DNA of 20,036 bases from DATBIO01 sp036556965 (GCA_036556965.1 DATBIO010000107.1:1-20036), one strand, 5' to 3'. Shown: positions 7,861 to 15,060, counted from the stretch's first letter. The notes: generated from the letters alone by a model not told the origin. A program made the numbers and translations.

Positions 7861-8391
7861 GTGCTGCGCCTGGAGGCGGAAGTACCCGACTTCTCGCTGG
7901 ACGGGGTCGAGGGCGGGCGCGTGCGCCGTTACTCGCTGGCCGACCTGCGCGGCGGCTGGGCGGTGCTCTTCTTCTACCCGGCCGACTTCACCTTCGTCTG
8001 CCCCACCGAGATGCGGAGCTTCCACGAGCGGCTGCCGGAGTTCCGCGCGCTCGGCTGCGCGGTCATGGCCATCGGCGTGGACGACATCGACAGCCACCGC
8101 GCCTGGGCGGAGGAGCTCGGCGGCGTCGGGTTCCCGATCCTGAGCGACCCCGGCCGCGTCGCCACCCGCGCCTACGGCGTGCTCTCGCCCGAGGACCGGC
8201 CGTGGCGCGCCACCTTCGTGCTGGACCCCGGGGCGCGCCTGGCCCACCTCACGGTGTCGCCGGCCAACGTGGGACGGAGCGTGGAGGAGACGCGCCGCGT
8301 GGTGGCCGCGCTGCAGAGCGGGCGCCTCTGCCCGGCCGACTGGCGTCCCGGCGAGCCGACCCTCGAGCCCACCACCGCGCACCGCTATTGA
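7861..8391 (+). CDS. Typical 2-Cys peroxiredoxin (AhpC/Prx1 type)
   Basis: 176 residues, a thiol peroxidase that reduces hydrogen peroxide and organic peroxides in the cytoplasm. The peroxidatic cysteine is Cys47 in FYPADFTFVCPTE. The resolving cysteine is Cys157 in LCPADWRPGE near the C-terminus, as in the AhpC/Prx1 class in which the disulfide forms between two subunits. The active-site Arg is in PWRATFVLDP. No signal peptide is present and the protein is slightly short of the usual 185-200 residues. GTG 7861 gives the family-standard N-terminus (EAEVPDFSL). Its TGA overlaps the start of the metal-transporter gene, so the two are probably translated together. No ahpF reductase gene is nearby. 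Confidence 0.95.
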   Translation: MLRLEAEVPDFSLDGVEGGRVRRYSLADLRGGWAVLFFYPADFTFVCPTEMRSFHERLPEFRALGCAVMAIGVDDIDSHRAWAEELGGVGFPILSDPGRVATRAYGVLSPEDRPWRATFVLDPGARLAHLTVSPANVGRSVEETRRVVAALQSGRLCPADWRPGEPTLEPTTAHRY

Positions 8392-9119
8392 GCACGGGGC
8401 CCACCCTCTCGGCGCTGGGGGACAAGAAGCGGGAGATCGAGCGCAAGGTCCGCCTGCGCGAGCTCGTCTTCGGCGTCCAGGACGGCCTCATCAGCACCGT
8501 GGGCCTCCTCAGCGGCATCTCCGCGGCCACCCAGAGCCGCCGGCTGGTCGTCCTCACCGGCGTGGCGGCCGCCGTCACGGGGGGCGTCTCCATGGCCGCC
8601 GGCTCCTTCCTCTCCTCGCAGACGGAGAAGCAGCTCTTCGACAAGGAGCTGCGGGACCAGGAGGAGCTGGCGGAAGGCCAGCCCTACCTCGCCCAGGAGG
8701 CGCTGCTGGAGTCGCTGGCCTCGGAAGGGCTGGACCGGCGCTCCGCCTACCGCGTGGTGCAGACCCTGGCCGGCCGCCAGGATCTCCTCCTGCGCACGGT
8801 GCAGGAGAAGGTGCTCGGCCTGGGCAGCGCGGAGCTGGCCCATCCGCTGAAGGCGGCCCTCGTCATGTTCGTCTCCTTCATGGCCGGGAGCGCGGTGCCG
8901 CTGCTGCCCTACCTCGCGGGGCTGGACCGGCTGGCCCTGCCCGTGTCCTGGGCGCTGTCCGTGGCCGCCCTGCTCGGGGTGGGCGTGTTCAAGGGCGTGC
9001 TCACCGGGCGGCCGCTGCTGCTGTCCGGGCTCGAGTTCGCGGGGGTGGCCTTCGGGGCGGCGCTGGTGGGCTGGGCGCTGGGCACGCTGTTCGCGTCGCT
9101 GGGCGCGCTCGCGCCCTGA
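8388..9119 (+). CDS. VIT1/CCC1-family iron or manganese transporter
   Basis: 243 residues. VIT1/CCC1 proteins move Fe2+ or Mn2+ out of the cytoplasm. TM1 (about 26-47) carries ELVFGVQDGLISTVG with the family Asp, and TM2 (about 53-75) leads into GGVSMAAGSFLSSQTEKQLF. A charged, Glu-rich helical segment (about 77-150) corresponds to the cytosolic metal-binding domain, followed by three more membrane segments (about 153-177, 183-205, 210-240). No ferritin-like domain is attached. The start is inferred as TTG 8388, overlapping the TGA of the peroxiredoxin gene; no ATG or GTG gives a complete TM1. The last 211 bases lie antisense to the tail of the GT39-like gene on the other strand. Confidence 0.87.
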   Translation: MSTGPTLSALGDKKREIERKVRLRELVFGVQDGLISTVGLLSGISAATQSRRLVVLTGVAAAVTGGVSMAAGSFLSSQTEKQLFDKELRDQEELAEGQPYLAQEALLESLASEGLDRRSAYRVVQTLAGRQDLLLRTVQEKVLGLGSAELAHPLKAALVMFVSFMAGSAVPLLPYLAGLDRLALPVSWALSVAALLGVGVFKGVLTGRPLLLSGLEFAGVAFGAALVGWALGTLFASLGALAP

Positions 9120-10573
9120 GCCGCGCGGTAGAGCACGCTGCGGCGGAAGGTGGCGAAGGGAAGGTAGCCCTCGAGGAGGGTCGGGTCCTGGCGGCGGACG
9201 CGGTCGATGGTGTCGCCCTCCGTCACCAGCACCCAGGACGCCACGCCGCGGGGAGAGCCCAGGGCCCGGCGCCAGAGCTGCTTGTTGTTCTCGAAGACCA
9301 CCTCGCGCACCGGGATCTGCAGCTCGTAGAGCACGTGGCCGGTGGCGGCCATGGCCGCGAGGAGGCGGCCGCCGCGGTACGCGCAGCGGAACGCGTTGAT
9401 GGCCGGCCGGCGCTGCTCGCCGAAGTGGATCCAGCGCGTGGCCTCCGCCACCGCGGGGGCGGGCGTCCCCACCGCCAGCCCCTGCGTCACGGCCACGGCG
9501 AGGGCGGCGGCCTGGGCGGCGCGGCGGCCGCGCGTGGCCCCGGCAAGGGCGAGCGCGGGCACGGGCGAGAGGAGCAGCGCGTAGCGCGCGTACGAGGGGT
9601 GCCCGGCGAGGTAGGCGGTGAGGGTGACCCAGGCTCCCGCCGCGCAGGCGAGGGAGAGGGGCAGGAGCACGCCGCGGCGCACCGCCAGCGCCACCCAGGC
9701 CAGCGCGGTGGCCGCCAGCAGCGGCCATCCGAGCCCTTCCGCGGTGGCCTTCAGGAGGATGCCCAGGGCACGGCCGAGGGGAGCGCGGTCCTCCGTGAGG
9801 TGGTAGGCCGGCATCACGTAGAAGACGATGCCGTCCGCCATCCACGAGTGGAAGCCGAAGTAGGCGAGAGGGAGGACAAGGCCCAGGCCGAGGAAGCGCG
9901 CGGCGGCCGTCCACCCGCGGAGGCCGTGGCGCAGGGTGAGCGGCGCGCACAGGGCCACGATCGGCCAGGCCTCGTAGCGGGCGAGACAGGCCAGGGCCGC
10001 GCAGAGCGCGGCCAGGTGGAGGTCGCGCGGGCGGCCGTCCTGGCGCCAGCGCACCAGGAACAGCGCGAGCAGCCCCAGGGGGCCCAGGAAGACCGGCTCG
10101 CTCAGCGGCGTGCCCTGAACGTAGAGCCAGCCCGGGTTCCCCACCACCACGGCCAGCGCCACCACGCCCGCCCAGCTGTCGCGCGTGGCGCGCGCCGCGG
10201 CCAGGGCCAGGCCCGCGGCCCCCAGGAGGAAGGCGGCGCAGCCGATGGCGCTGCCCGCGGCCCCGGACGCGTAGAGGGCGTCGCTCTGCGCGGGGAGCAT
10301 GTTCAGGACGTGGGGGAGCGGGAGCCACACCGCGCCGAGCTGGAACCAGCCCGGGGTCAGGCTGTCGAGCACGCGGCGGGCCACCAGCAGGTGGGCCTTG
10401 GCGTCGTAGTGCAGGAGGTTGGCGCGGCTCCGCACCAGGTCCGCCGTGGCCAGCGCGCAGAGCGCCGCGGCGAGAGCCAGCGCGGCACCGAGCGGTCCGC
10501 GCGCGGTCCGCGCGCCGCCGTCGTCCGGGCGAATCGGGGTGCTGACCGGCACGGGCGGGGCGGGTTGTACCAT
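8909..10573 (-). CDS. GT39-like polytopic glycosyltransferase with an unusual low-complexity tail
   Basis: 554 residues with about ten hydrophobic segments. After TM1 (about 28-46) comes NLLHYDAKAHLLVARRVLDS with Asp57, placed like the catalytic acidic residue of GT39/ArnT-type enzymes that transfer sugars from polyprenyl phosphate. Further landmarks are PLSEPVFLGPLGLLALFLVRW, CLARYEAWPIV and, after the membrane part, a soluble region ending FATFRRSVLYRAAQ. The expected family end is near this point, but the frame runs on for about 70 Ser/Pro/Ala-rich residues that lie entirely antisense to the VIT1 gene. The tail is either a non-conserved extension or the product of a lost stop codon. The start ATG at 10573 shares bases with the ATG of the divergent MEMO1 gene; upstream in-frame codons encode Arg-rich sequence and are unlikely. 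Confidence 0.78.
   Translation of the reverse strand: MVQPAPPVPVSTPIRPDDGGARTARGPLGAALALAAALCALATADLVRSRANLLHYDAKAHLLVARRVLDSLTPGWFQLGAVWLPLPHVLNMLPAQSDALYASGAAGSAIGCAAFLLGAAGLALAAARATRDSWAGVVALAVVVGNPGWLYVQGTPLSEPVFLGPLGLLALFLVRWRQDGRPRDLHLAALCAALACLARYEAWPIVALCAPLTLRHGLRGWTAAARFLGLGLVLPLAYFGFHSWMADGIVFYVMPAYHLTEDRAPLGRALGILLKATAEGLGWPLLAATALAWVALAVRRGVLLPLSLACAAGAWVTLTAYLAGHPSYARYALLLSPVPALALAGATRGRRAAQAAALAVAVTQGLAVGTPAPAVAEATRWIHFGEQRRPAINAFRCAYRGGRLLAAMAATGHVLYELQIPVREVVFENNKQLWRRALGSPRGVASWVLVTEGDTIDRVRRQDPTLLEGYLPFATFRRSVLYRAAQGASAPSDANSVPSAQPTSAAPKATPANSSPDSSSGRPVSTPLNTPTPSRAATDSAQDTGRASRSSPAR
10568..10573 (+). promoter_or_regulatory. Candidate -10 (TACCAT) seven bases before a GTG start of the MEMO1 gene
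   Basis: TACCAT followed by seven bases and GTG at 10581 repeats the spacing seen before other genes here. If real, the MEMO1 protein starts at GTG 10581, three codons after the ATG at 10572, and its promoter overlaps the first codons of the divergent glycosyltransferase gene. No Shine-Dalgarno sequence precedes either start. Confidence 0.35.
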
Positions 10574-11813
10574 GGCTGGCGTGACCCCGGCCCTCCCCGC
10601 GCTGCGCCGCCGGCTCGACCTCATGCCCTCCCCGGTGCCCGAGCGGCCGGGCCTGCTCATCCGCGACCCGTACCGCTTCGCGCCGGGCATGGTCATCATC
10701 CCCCCGCCCCTGGTGCCGTGCCTCGCCTTCTTCGACGGCCGCACGCCGCGCCTCGACCTGCTGGAGAGGCTGGTGCGCGCCACGGGGGACGTCGGGGTGG
10801 GGGAGGTCCTGCGCCACCTGGAGGAGGCCCTGAGCCGGAACGGCTTCCTCGAGGACGACGCCTACGCCGCGATGCGCGACGAGCGCCTCGCCGCCTTCAC
10901 CGCCGCCCCGCGCCGCGAGCCCGCCCACGCCGGCCAGGCCTATCCCGACGACGAGGCGGGGCTGCGCGCGGCGCTGGACGGCTGGATGGACGGGGCGGAC
11001 CGCGCCGCCGACGGCGTGGCGGGCATCGCCGCCCCCCACGTGAGCCCGGAAGGCGGATGGCAGTCCTACCGCGCCGCCTACGCCGCCCTGGCCCCGGGCC
11101 TGGCCGGGCGGACGTTCGTGGTGCTGGGCACGTCGCACTACGGCGACGCCGACACTTTCGGGCTCACGCGCAAGCCCTTCGCGACGCCCTACGGCGTCTC
11201 CGCGGGGGCGGAGGACCTGGCGGACGAGCTGGCGGAGCGGGGCGGGGACGCCGTCCGCCTCGAGGACTACTGCCACGCGGTGGAGCACTCGATCGAGTTC
11301 CAGGTCGTGTTCCTGCAGCACCTGTTCGGCGCGGGCGTGCGCGTCCTGCCCGTCCTCTGCGGGCCGATGGTGGCGGGGATGCGCGGGGGGCTGCCCGAGG
11401 ACGACGACGGCGTCGCCCGCTTCCTGGAGGCGCTGGGCGCCATCGCGCGCCGCGAGGGAGAGCGGCTGGTCTTCGTGCTCGGGGTGGACATGGCCCACGT
11501 CGGCCGGCGGTACGGCGACGCCGAGCCCGCCCGCGCCGGGGAGGGGCCCCTGCGCGCGGTGGAGGCGCGCGACCGCGAGCGCTGCGCGCGCCTGGAGGCG
11601 GCGGACGCCGCGGGCTTCTGGGCCCTCGTGCGCGAGGACGGCGACCCCCTGCGCTGGTGCGGCGCCTCGCCTTTCTATACATTCCTGCGTGCGGCAGGGC
11701 CCGTCTCCGGCCGGCTGCTGCACTACGAGCAGTGGAACATCGACGACGAGAGCGTCGTCAGCTTCGCGGGCCTGTCCTTCCGCAGATCCGCCGCCAAGGA
11801 GTCGAGCTCATGA
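10572..11813 (+). CDS. MEMO1 family protein (AmmeMemoRadiSam system protein B)
   Basis: 413 residues. The C-terminal two thirds (about 145-400) match the MEMO1 fold, related to class III extradiol dioxygenases: GIAAPHVSPEGGW with the first His, VVLGTSHYGDAD, an EHSIEFQVVFLQHLF motif, VLGVDMAHVGRRYGD, and WCGASPFYTFL. These supply the His and Asp residues that line the MEMO1 pocket. The first 140 residues form the N-terminal domain seen in many bacterial members (LDLMPSPVPERPGLLIRDP). Biochemical function in bacteria is not established; it usually occurs with an AMMECR1 protein and a radical SAM protein, neither of which is in this window. The stop overlaps the next start (ATGA), so it is translationally coupled to the DsbA-like gene. 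The start could instead be GTG 10581. Confidence 0.9.
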   Translation: MAGVTPALPALRRRLDLMPSPVPERPGLLIRDPYRFAPGMVIIPPPLVPCLAFFDGRTPRLDLLERLVRATGDVGVGEVLRHLEEALSRNGFLEDDAYAAMRDERLAAFTAAPRREPAHAGQAYPDDEAGLRAALDGWMDGADRAADGVAGIAAPHVSPEGGWQSYRAAYAALAPGLAGRTFVVLGTSHYGDADTFGLTRKPFATPYGVSAGAEDLADELAERGGDAVRLEDYCHAVEHSIEFQVVFLQHLFGAGVRVLPVLCGPMVAGMRGGLPEDDDGVARFLEALGAIARREGERLVFVLGVDMAHVGRRYGDAEPARAGEGPLRAVEARDRERCARLEAADAAGFWALVREDGDPLRWCGASPFYTFLRAAGPVSGRLLHYEQWNIDDESVVSFAGLSFRRSAAKESSS

Positions 11814-12844
11814 CCGCCAAAGCCGTCCTCGTCCTCTTCCCGGCGCTGGTCGCGCTGCCCGCCTTCGCCCAGGCCCCGGACACCGTCGCCACCGTGGGCG
11901 GCGAGGCCATCACCGCCGCCGAGATCGAGCAGGCGGGCGGCTCGCGCCTCTTCAACCTCCGCACGCAGGAGTACACGCTCAAGCGCCAGCTCGTGGACCA
12001 GGCCATCGGCAAGCGCCTGTTCGAGAAGGAGGCCGCCGCGCGCACCATCTCGGTGGACGAGCTGCGCAAGCAGGAGATCGAGGCCAAGGCCCCCAAGACC
12101 ACGCCCGAGGAGCAGAAGGACTTCTACGAGAAGAACAAGGCCCGCTTCGGGACCCTGGCGGAGGCCGAGGCCCTCAAGCAGATCGAGACCGGCCTGAACC
12201 AGCAGAAGGCCCGGGAGCGCGAGGCCGCCTTCCTGAAGGAGCTGCGGGCCAAGGCGCAGGTCCGCGTCCTCCTCGAGCCCCCGCGCGTGGCGGTGCAGGT
12301 CCCCACCGACGACCCCGTCCGGGGGGGGCCGGCCACCGCCCCCGTGACCATCATCGAGTACTCGGACTTCCAGTGCCCGTTCTGCTCGCGCGTGAACCCC
12401 AGTCTCAAGAAGCTGCACGAGACCTACGGCGACAAGATCCGCGTGGTCTTCCGCGACCTGCCCCTGCTGCAGATCCATCCCCAGGCGGCCAAGGCCGCGG
12501 AGGCGGGGACTTGCGCCCACGAGCAGGGCAAGTTCTGGGAGCTGCACGACAAGCTGTTCGCCAACCAGTCCAAGCTGGAGGTGGCGGACCTGAAGCAGTA
12601 CGCGCTCGAGGTCGGCGTGGACGCCAAGGCCTTCAACGAGTGCCTGGACTCCGGCAAGCACACCGCGGAGTGGCAGCAGGACCTGAACGAGGCCAACCGC
12701 CACGGCCTCACGGGGACGCCCGCCTTCTTCATCAACGGGCGGCTCCTGGTGGGGGCCCAGCCCTACGAGGCCTTCGCCCAGGTCATCGACGAGGAGCTGG
12801 AGCTGGCCAAGGCGCGCGCCCCGGAGGCCCCCGCCTCCTTCTGA
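11810..12844 (+). CDS. Exported SurA-like/DsbA-like thiol oxidoreductase
   Basis: 344 residues with a signal peptide (cut after AFA at residue 20). Residues about 25-160 resemble the N-terminal chaperone part of SurA/PpiC proteins (VATVGGEAITAAEIEQ, then Lys/Glu-rich helices) without a prolyl-isomerase domain. Residues about 165-335 are a DsbA-like thioredoxin domain: IIEYSDFQCPFCSRVNP with Cys189-Pro-Phe-Cys192, a helical insertion containing two further Cys (GTCAHEQ and FNECLDSGK), and the cis-proline loop TGTPAFFING. It probably forms or rearranges disulfides in exported proteins. ATG 11810 overlaps the MEMO1 stop and has AAGGAG eight bases upstream. Its last 62 bases overlap the end of the methyltransferase gene on the other strand. 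Confidence 0.92.
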   Translation: MTAKAVLVLFPALVALPAFAQAPDTVATVGGEAITAAEIEQAGGSRLFNLRTQEYTLKRQLVDQAIGKRLFEKEAAARTISVDELRKQEIEAKAPKTTPEEQKDFYEKNKARFGTLAEAEALKQIETGLNQQKAREREAAFLKELRAKAQVRVLLEPPRVAVQVPTDDPVRGGPATAPVTIIEYSDFQCPFCSRVNPSLKKLHETYGDKIRVVFRDLPLLQIHPQAAKAAEAGTCAHEQGKFWELHDKLFANQSKLEVADLKQYALEVGVDAKAFNECLDSGKHTAEWQQDLNEANRHGLTGTPAFFINGRLLVGAQPYEAFAQVIDEELELAKARAPEAPASF

Positions 12845-13610
12845 GCGCGGCTCCGCGCGGGCCGGAGGGCAGCCACAGGGACCGCCCCCGCAGCTCGCGG
12901 TGGTCGAGCCCCGTGGCGCGGTCGAAGCGCGCGAGCAGCTCGGGCAGGGCGGCGGGGAAGCGCCACTCGTCGGCGCGGCCGCCCTCCGCGGTGAAGGCGG
13001 CGGCCCAGGCGTCCCACCAGGGCGCCGCTCCGCGGGCCAGAGGCTCCACCACCAGCACGCGCGCCCCCGCGCGGGCGTCGGCGCGGAGCCGCTCGAGGAG
13101 CCGCCCGCGGGCCTCGGCGCCGAGCTCGTTGGCGGTGTAGGCCACCACCACCGCCTCCCCGCGGCGCGCCGGCCGCGCGCGGAGGAGGTCGCCGCGCCGC
13201 GCGGCCCCCCGCAGCCCCAGCGCGCGCAGGGTGGCGCGCGCCTCCTCCACCGCCCAGCCGCTCCGCTCCACGCCCTCCACCGCGGGGCGGCCGCCGGCTT
13301 CCCCCGCCCAGGCCGCGCCCGCCGCGCCCGTTCCGCAGCCGAGGTCGAGCACGGTGGACGGGGACGGGCGCGCCGCGCCCAGGGCCGCCACCACCGCCCG
13401 CACGAAGAGGAAGTGCAGGGGCGCGAAGTAGAGGGCGAAGGCGGCGCGCTTGCCCGCGCTGTCCAGCGCGCCCTTGGCCGCCAGGCGGTCCCGGCGCTCG
13501 ACGTAGGCGGAGGAGAGGGCCTGGGCCGCCCTGCGCACCTCGGCGAACGAGAGGTCGGCGAGGTGCCGGCGCGCGAGCCCGTCGAGCCAGGCGGCGAAGG
13601 CGTCCGTCAC
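12783..13610 (-). CDS. Rsm22-like class I SAM-dependent methyltransferase
   Basis: 275 residues. Motif I for S-adenosylmethionine binding is clear at residues 87-98 (VLDLGCGTGAAG), followed by an acidic strand (VEGVERS) and the AYTANELG and VLVVEPLA segments expected of a Rossmann-fold methyltransferase. The helical N-terminus (SSAYVERRDRL, then AAFALYFAPLHFLFVRAVV) resembles the Rsm22 family linked to the small ribosomal subunit, but I assign this only by pattern and the substrate is unknown. The start is GTG 13610, with TATTCT seven bases upstream and no Shine-Dalgarno sequence. The C-terminal 35 residues are Arg/Pro-rich and partly antisense to the DsbA-like gene, so the true conserved end may be earlier. 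Confidence 0.75.
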   Translation of the reverse strand: MTDAFAAWLDGLARRHLADLSFAEVRRAAQALSSAYVERRDRLAAKGALDSAGKRAAFALYFAPLHFLFVRAVVAALGAARPSPSTVLDLGCGTGAAGAAWAGEAGGRPAVEGVERSGWAVEEARATLRALGLRGAARRGDLLRARPARRGEAVVVAYTANELGAEARGRLLERLRADARAGARVLVVEPLARGAAPWWDAWAAAFTAEGGRADEWRFPAALPELLARFDRATGLDHRELRGRSLWLPSGPRGAALRRRRGPPGRAPWPAPAPRR

Positions 13611-13617
13611 CGCGGCA

Positions 13618-13627
13618 AGAATAGAAT
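13618..13627. promoter_or_regulatory. Overlapping divergent -10 elements
   Basis: On the minus strand TATTCT (13623-13618) stands seven bases before the GTG of the methyltransferase gene. On the plus strand TAGAAT (13622-13627) stands before the ribosome binding site of the PH-SHOCT gene. The two hexamers share two bases, so polymerase could probably occupy only one at a time. The ten-base AT-rich patch is conspicuous in this GC-rich surrounding. Confidence 0.5.
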
Positions 13628-13645
13628 CAGGAGGGAGGCAGCGAA

Positions 13646-14227
13646 ATGGCCGACGAGGTCCCCATCCGCCACGCCGAGCCGGGCCAGGAGAAGGGCGCGC
13701 TGCGCCGGGTGGCCGCCGACGTGGCCAAGATCCTCACCCCCAACGAGGACATCCTCTACGTGGCCCTCCAGAACATCACCAGCTTGAACATCCGCAAGGA
13801 CTCGGTGGTGGCCACCACCAACCGCGTCATCTTCTACCGTCCGAGCGTGCTCGGCCGCGTGGACTTCGAGGACTTCCAGTGGCAGGACGTGCGCAACACG
13901 CGCATCAACCAGTCCATGCTGGCCACCCAGTTCTCGATGGAGACGGTGGACGGCCGCACCGTAGTCATGGAGGGACTGGACAAGGACCAGGCCAAGCGCC
14001 TCTACGGCATCTGCCAGCAGATGGAGCAGGAGTGGCGCGAGAAGCGGCGCATCCGCGAGATGGAGGAGGCGCGCGCGCGGGCAGGCGGGGTGGTGGTGGG
14101 CGCGCCCGCCGCCGCCGCCGACGACCCCGTGGGCAAGCTGGCCCGGGCCAAGGAGATGCTGGACAAGGGCCTCATCTCCGAAGCGGAGTACGACAGCCTC
14201 AAGGCCAAGATCCTCTCCTCCATGTGA
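13646..14227 (+). CDS. PH-like (bPH) and SHOCT domain protein
   Basis: 193 residues with no signal peptide or membrane segment. Residues about 30-125 show the bacterial pleckstrin-homology-like pattern (ILYVALQNITSLNIRKDSVVATTNRVIFY, strands through FEDFQWQDVRNTRI and TVVMEGLDKDQAKRLY). A charged helix (about 122-146) and an Ala-rich linker lead to a C-terminal SHOCT helix pair (about 162-192: DDPVGKLARAKEMLDKGLIS followed by EAEYDSLKAKIL). Proteins with this layout are common but mostly unstudied; SHOCT is thought to mediate oligomerisation. The start has a strong ribosome binding site (AGGAGGGAGG, 13629-13638). It converges on the queuosine-precursor transporter gene. Confidence 0.88.
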   Translation: MADEVPIRHAEPGQEKGALRRVAADVAKILTPNEDILYVALQNITSLNIRKDSVVATTNRVIFYRPSVLGRVDFEDFQWQDVRNTRINQSMLATQFSMETVDGRTVVMEGLDKDQAKRLYGICQQMEQEWREKRRIREMEEARARAGGVVVGAPAAAADDPVGKLARAKEMLDKGLISEAEYDSLKAKILSSM

Positions 14228-14231
14228 CCGT

Positions 14232-14252
14232 CCGCCCCGTCCCCGCGGGCGG
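14232..14252. terminator. Hairpin between convergent genes
   Basis: CCGCCC and GGGCGG form a six-base-pair stem with a nine-base loop in the 27-base gap between two converging genes. The position suits a bidirectional terminator, but neither side has a T run. Confidence 0.35.
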
Positions 14253-14254
14253 CC

Positions 14255-14983
14255 TCAGGTCTGCAGCGAGAACGGGGTGAAGTCGGTGTCGCGGTCGTAG
14301 TAGTCCTCGTGCTCCGCCGCCTTCAGGAAGTTGACGATGCGGTAGGTGAAGGGCGTCATCACCACCTCCCAGCCCACCTTCAGCGCGTAGTTCGTGGCCA
14401 TCACCGCGAGCACGAGGTCGGGCGACCACACCCCGAGGAAGGCCAGCGGGTAGAAGATGAGGGAGTCCACCCCCTCGCCCGCGATGGTGGAGCCGATGGT
14501 GCGCGTCCACAGCCAGCGCCCCTCCGTGCGGACCTTCATCTTGGCCAGCACGTACGAGTTGCAGAACTCGCCCGCGAAGTAGGCCACGATGGAGGCGGCC
14601 ACGATCCTGGGCGTCCCCCCGAACACGGTCTCGAAGGCGGCCTGGTGGGGCCAGCCCGGGGCGGGAGGGAAGGCGAGCACGGCCCAGCTCATGAACGAGG
14701 CGAAGATCAGGGCCCCGAAGCCGGCCCACACCACCTTGCGCGCGCGCGCGTAGCCGTAGACCTCGGTGAGGATGTCGCCGAAGACGTAGCTGATGGGGAA
14801 GAAGAGCACGCCCGCGCCGAAGGCGAAGCCGCCGATGCTCGCCACCTTGGAGGCGCCGATGAGGTTGGCGCAGAGGAGCACGGTCACGAAGGCGGCCATG
14901 ACCAGGTCGTAGTAGCGGTAGGTCCGGCGGGGCCGCGCGCGGCGCCCGGCCTCGGTGGACGGGGCCGGCTCGGGCAGGCTCAT
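14255..14983 (-). CDS. yhhQ: Queuosine precursor transporter (VUT/YhhQ family)
   Basis: 242 residues, an inner-membrane protein with about six hydrophobic segments. The family takes up 7-cyano- or 7-aminomethyl-7-deazaguanine for queuosine synthesis in tRNA. Recognisable features include LLCANLIGASKVASI in TM1, FPISYVFGDILTEVYGYARA with the conserved Asp and Glu, EFCNSYVLAKMKVRTEGR, and RTIGSTIAGEGVDSLIFYP near the middle. The soluble ends (first 25 residues; last 20, EDYYDRDTDFTPF) are normal for the family. TATAGT lies eight bases before the ATG and there is no Shine-Dalgarno sequence, suggesting a leaderless mRNA and making a preQ1 riboswitch unlikely. No que genes are in the window. Confidence 0.93.
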   Translation of the reverse strand: MSLPEPAPSTEAGRRARPRRTYRYYDLVMAAFVTVLLCANLIGASKVASIGGFAFGAGVLFFPISYVFGDILTEVYGYARARKVVWAGFGALIFASFMSWAVLAFPPAPGWPHQAAFETVFGGTPRIVAASIVAYFAGEFCNSYVLAKMKVRTEGRWLWTRTIGSTIAGEGVDSLIFYPLAFLGVWSPDLVLAVMATNYALKVGWEVVMTPFTYRIVNFLKAAEHEDYYDRDTDFTPFSLQT

Positions 14984-14991
14984 GGCGGGGA

Positions 14992-14997
14992 ACTATA
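14992..14997 (-). promoter_or_regulatory. Candidate -10 (TATAGT) eight bases before yhhQ
   Basis: TATAGT, close to the TATAAT consensus, ends eight bases before the ATG at 14983, leaving essentially no leader. The intervening bases are C-rich and contain no ribosome binding site. Confidence 0.5.
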
Positions 14998-15060
14998 GCG
15001 GTGGCGGGGCGCGCCGTTCGAAGGCGGCGCCGCGCGTCATCCGCGCGCTCCGCCTCCGCG

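Noticed and set aside
8385..11723. Open minus-strand frame of 1112 codons
   Set aside because: It is antisense to the VIT1 and MEMO1 genes and out of frame with the GT39-like gene, with Arg/Gly/Ala/Pro-rich, low-information sequence. GC-biased third positions keep stop codons rare in such frames.
14984..15060. preQ1 riboswitch before yhhQ
   Set aside because: The -10-like TATAGT is eight bases from the ATG, leaving no leader that could fold.
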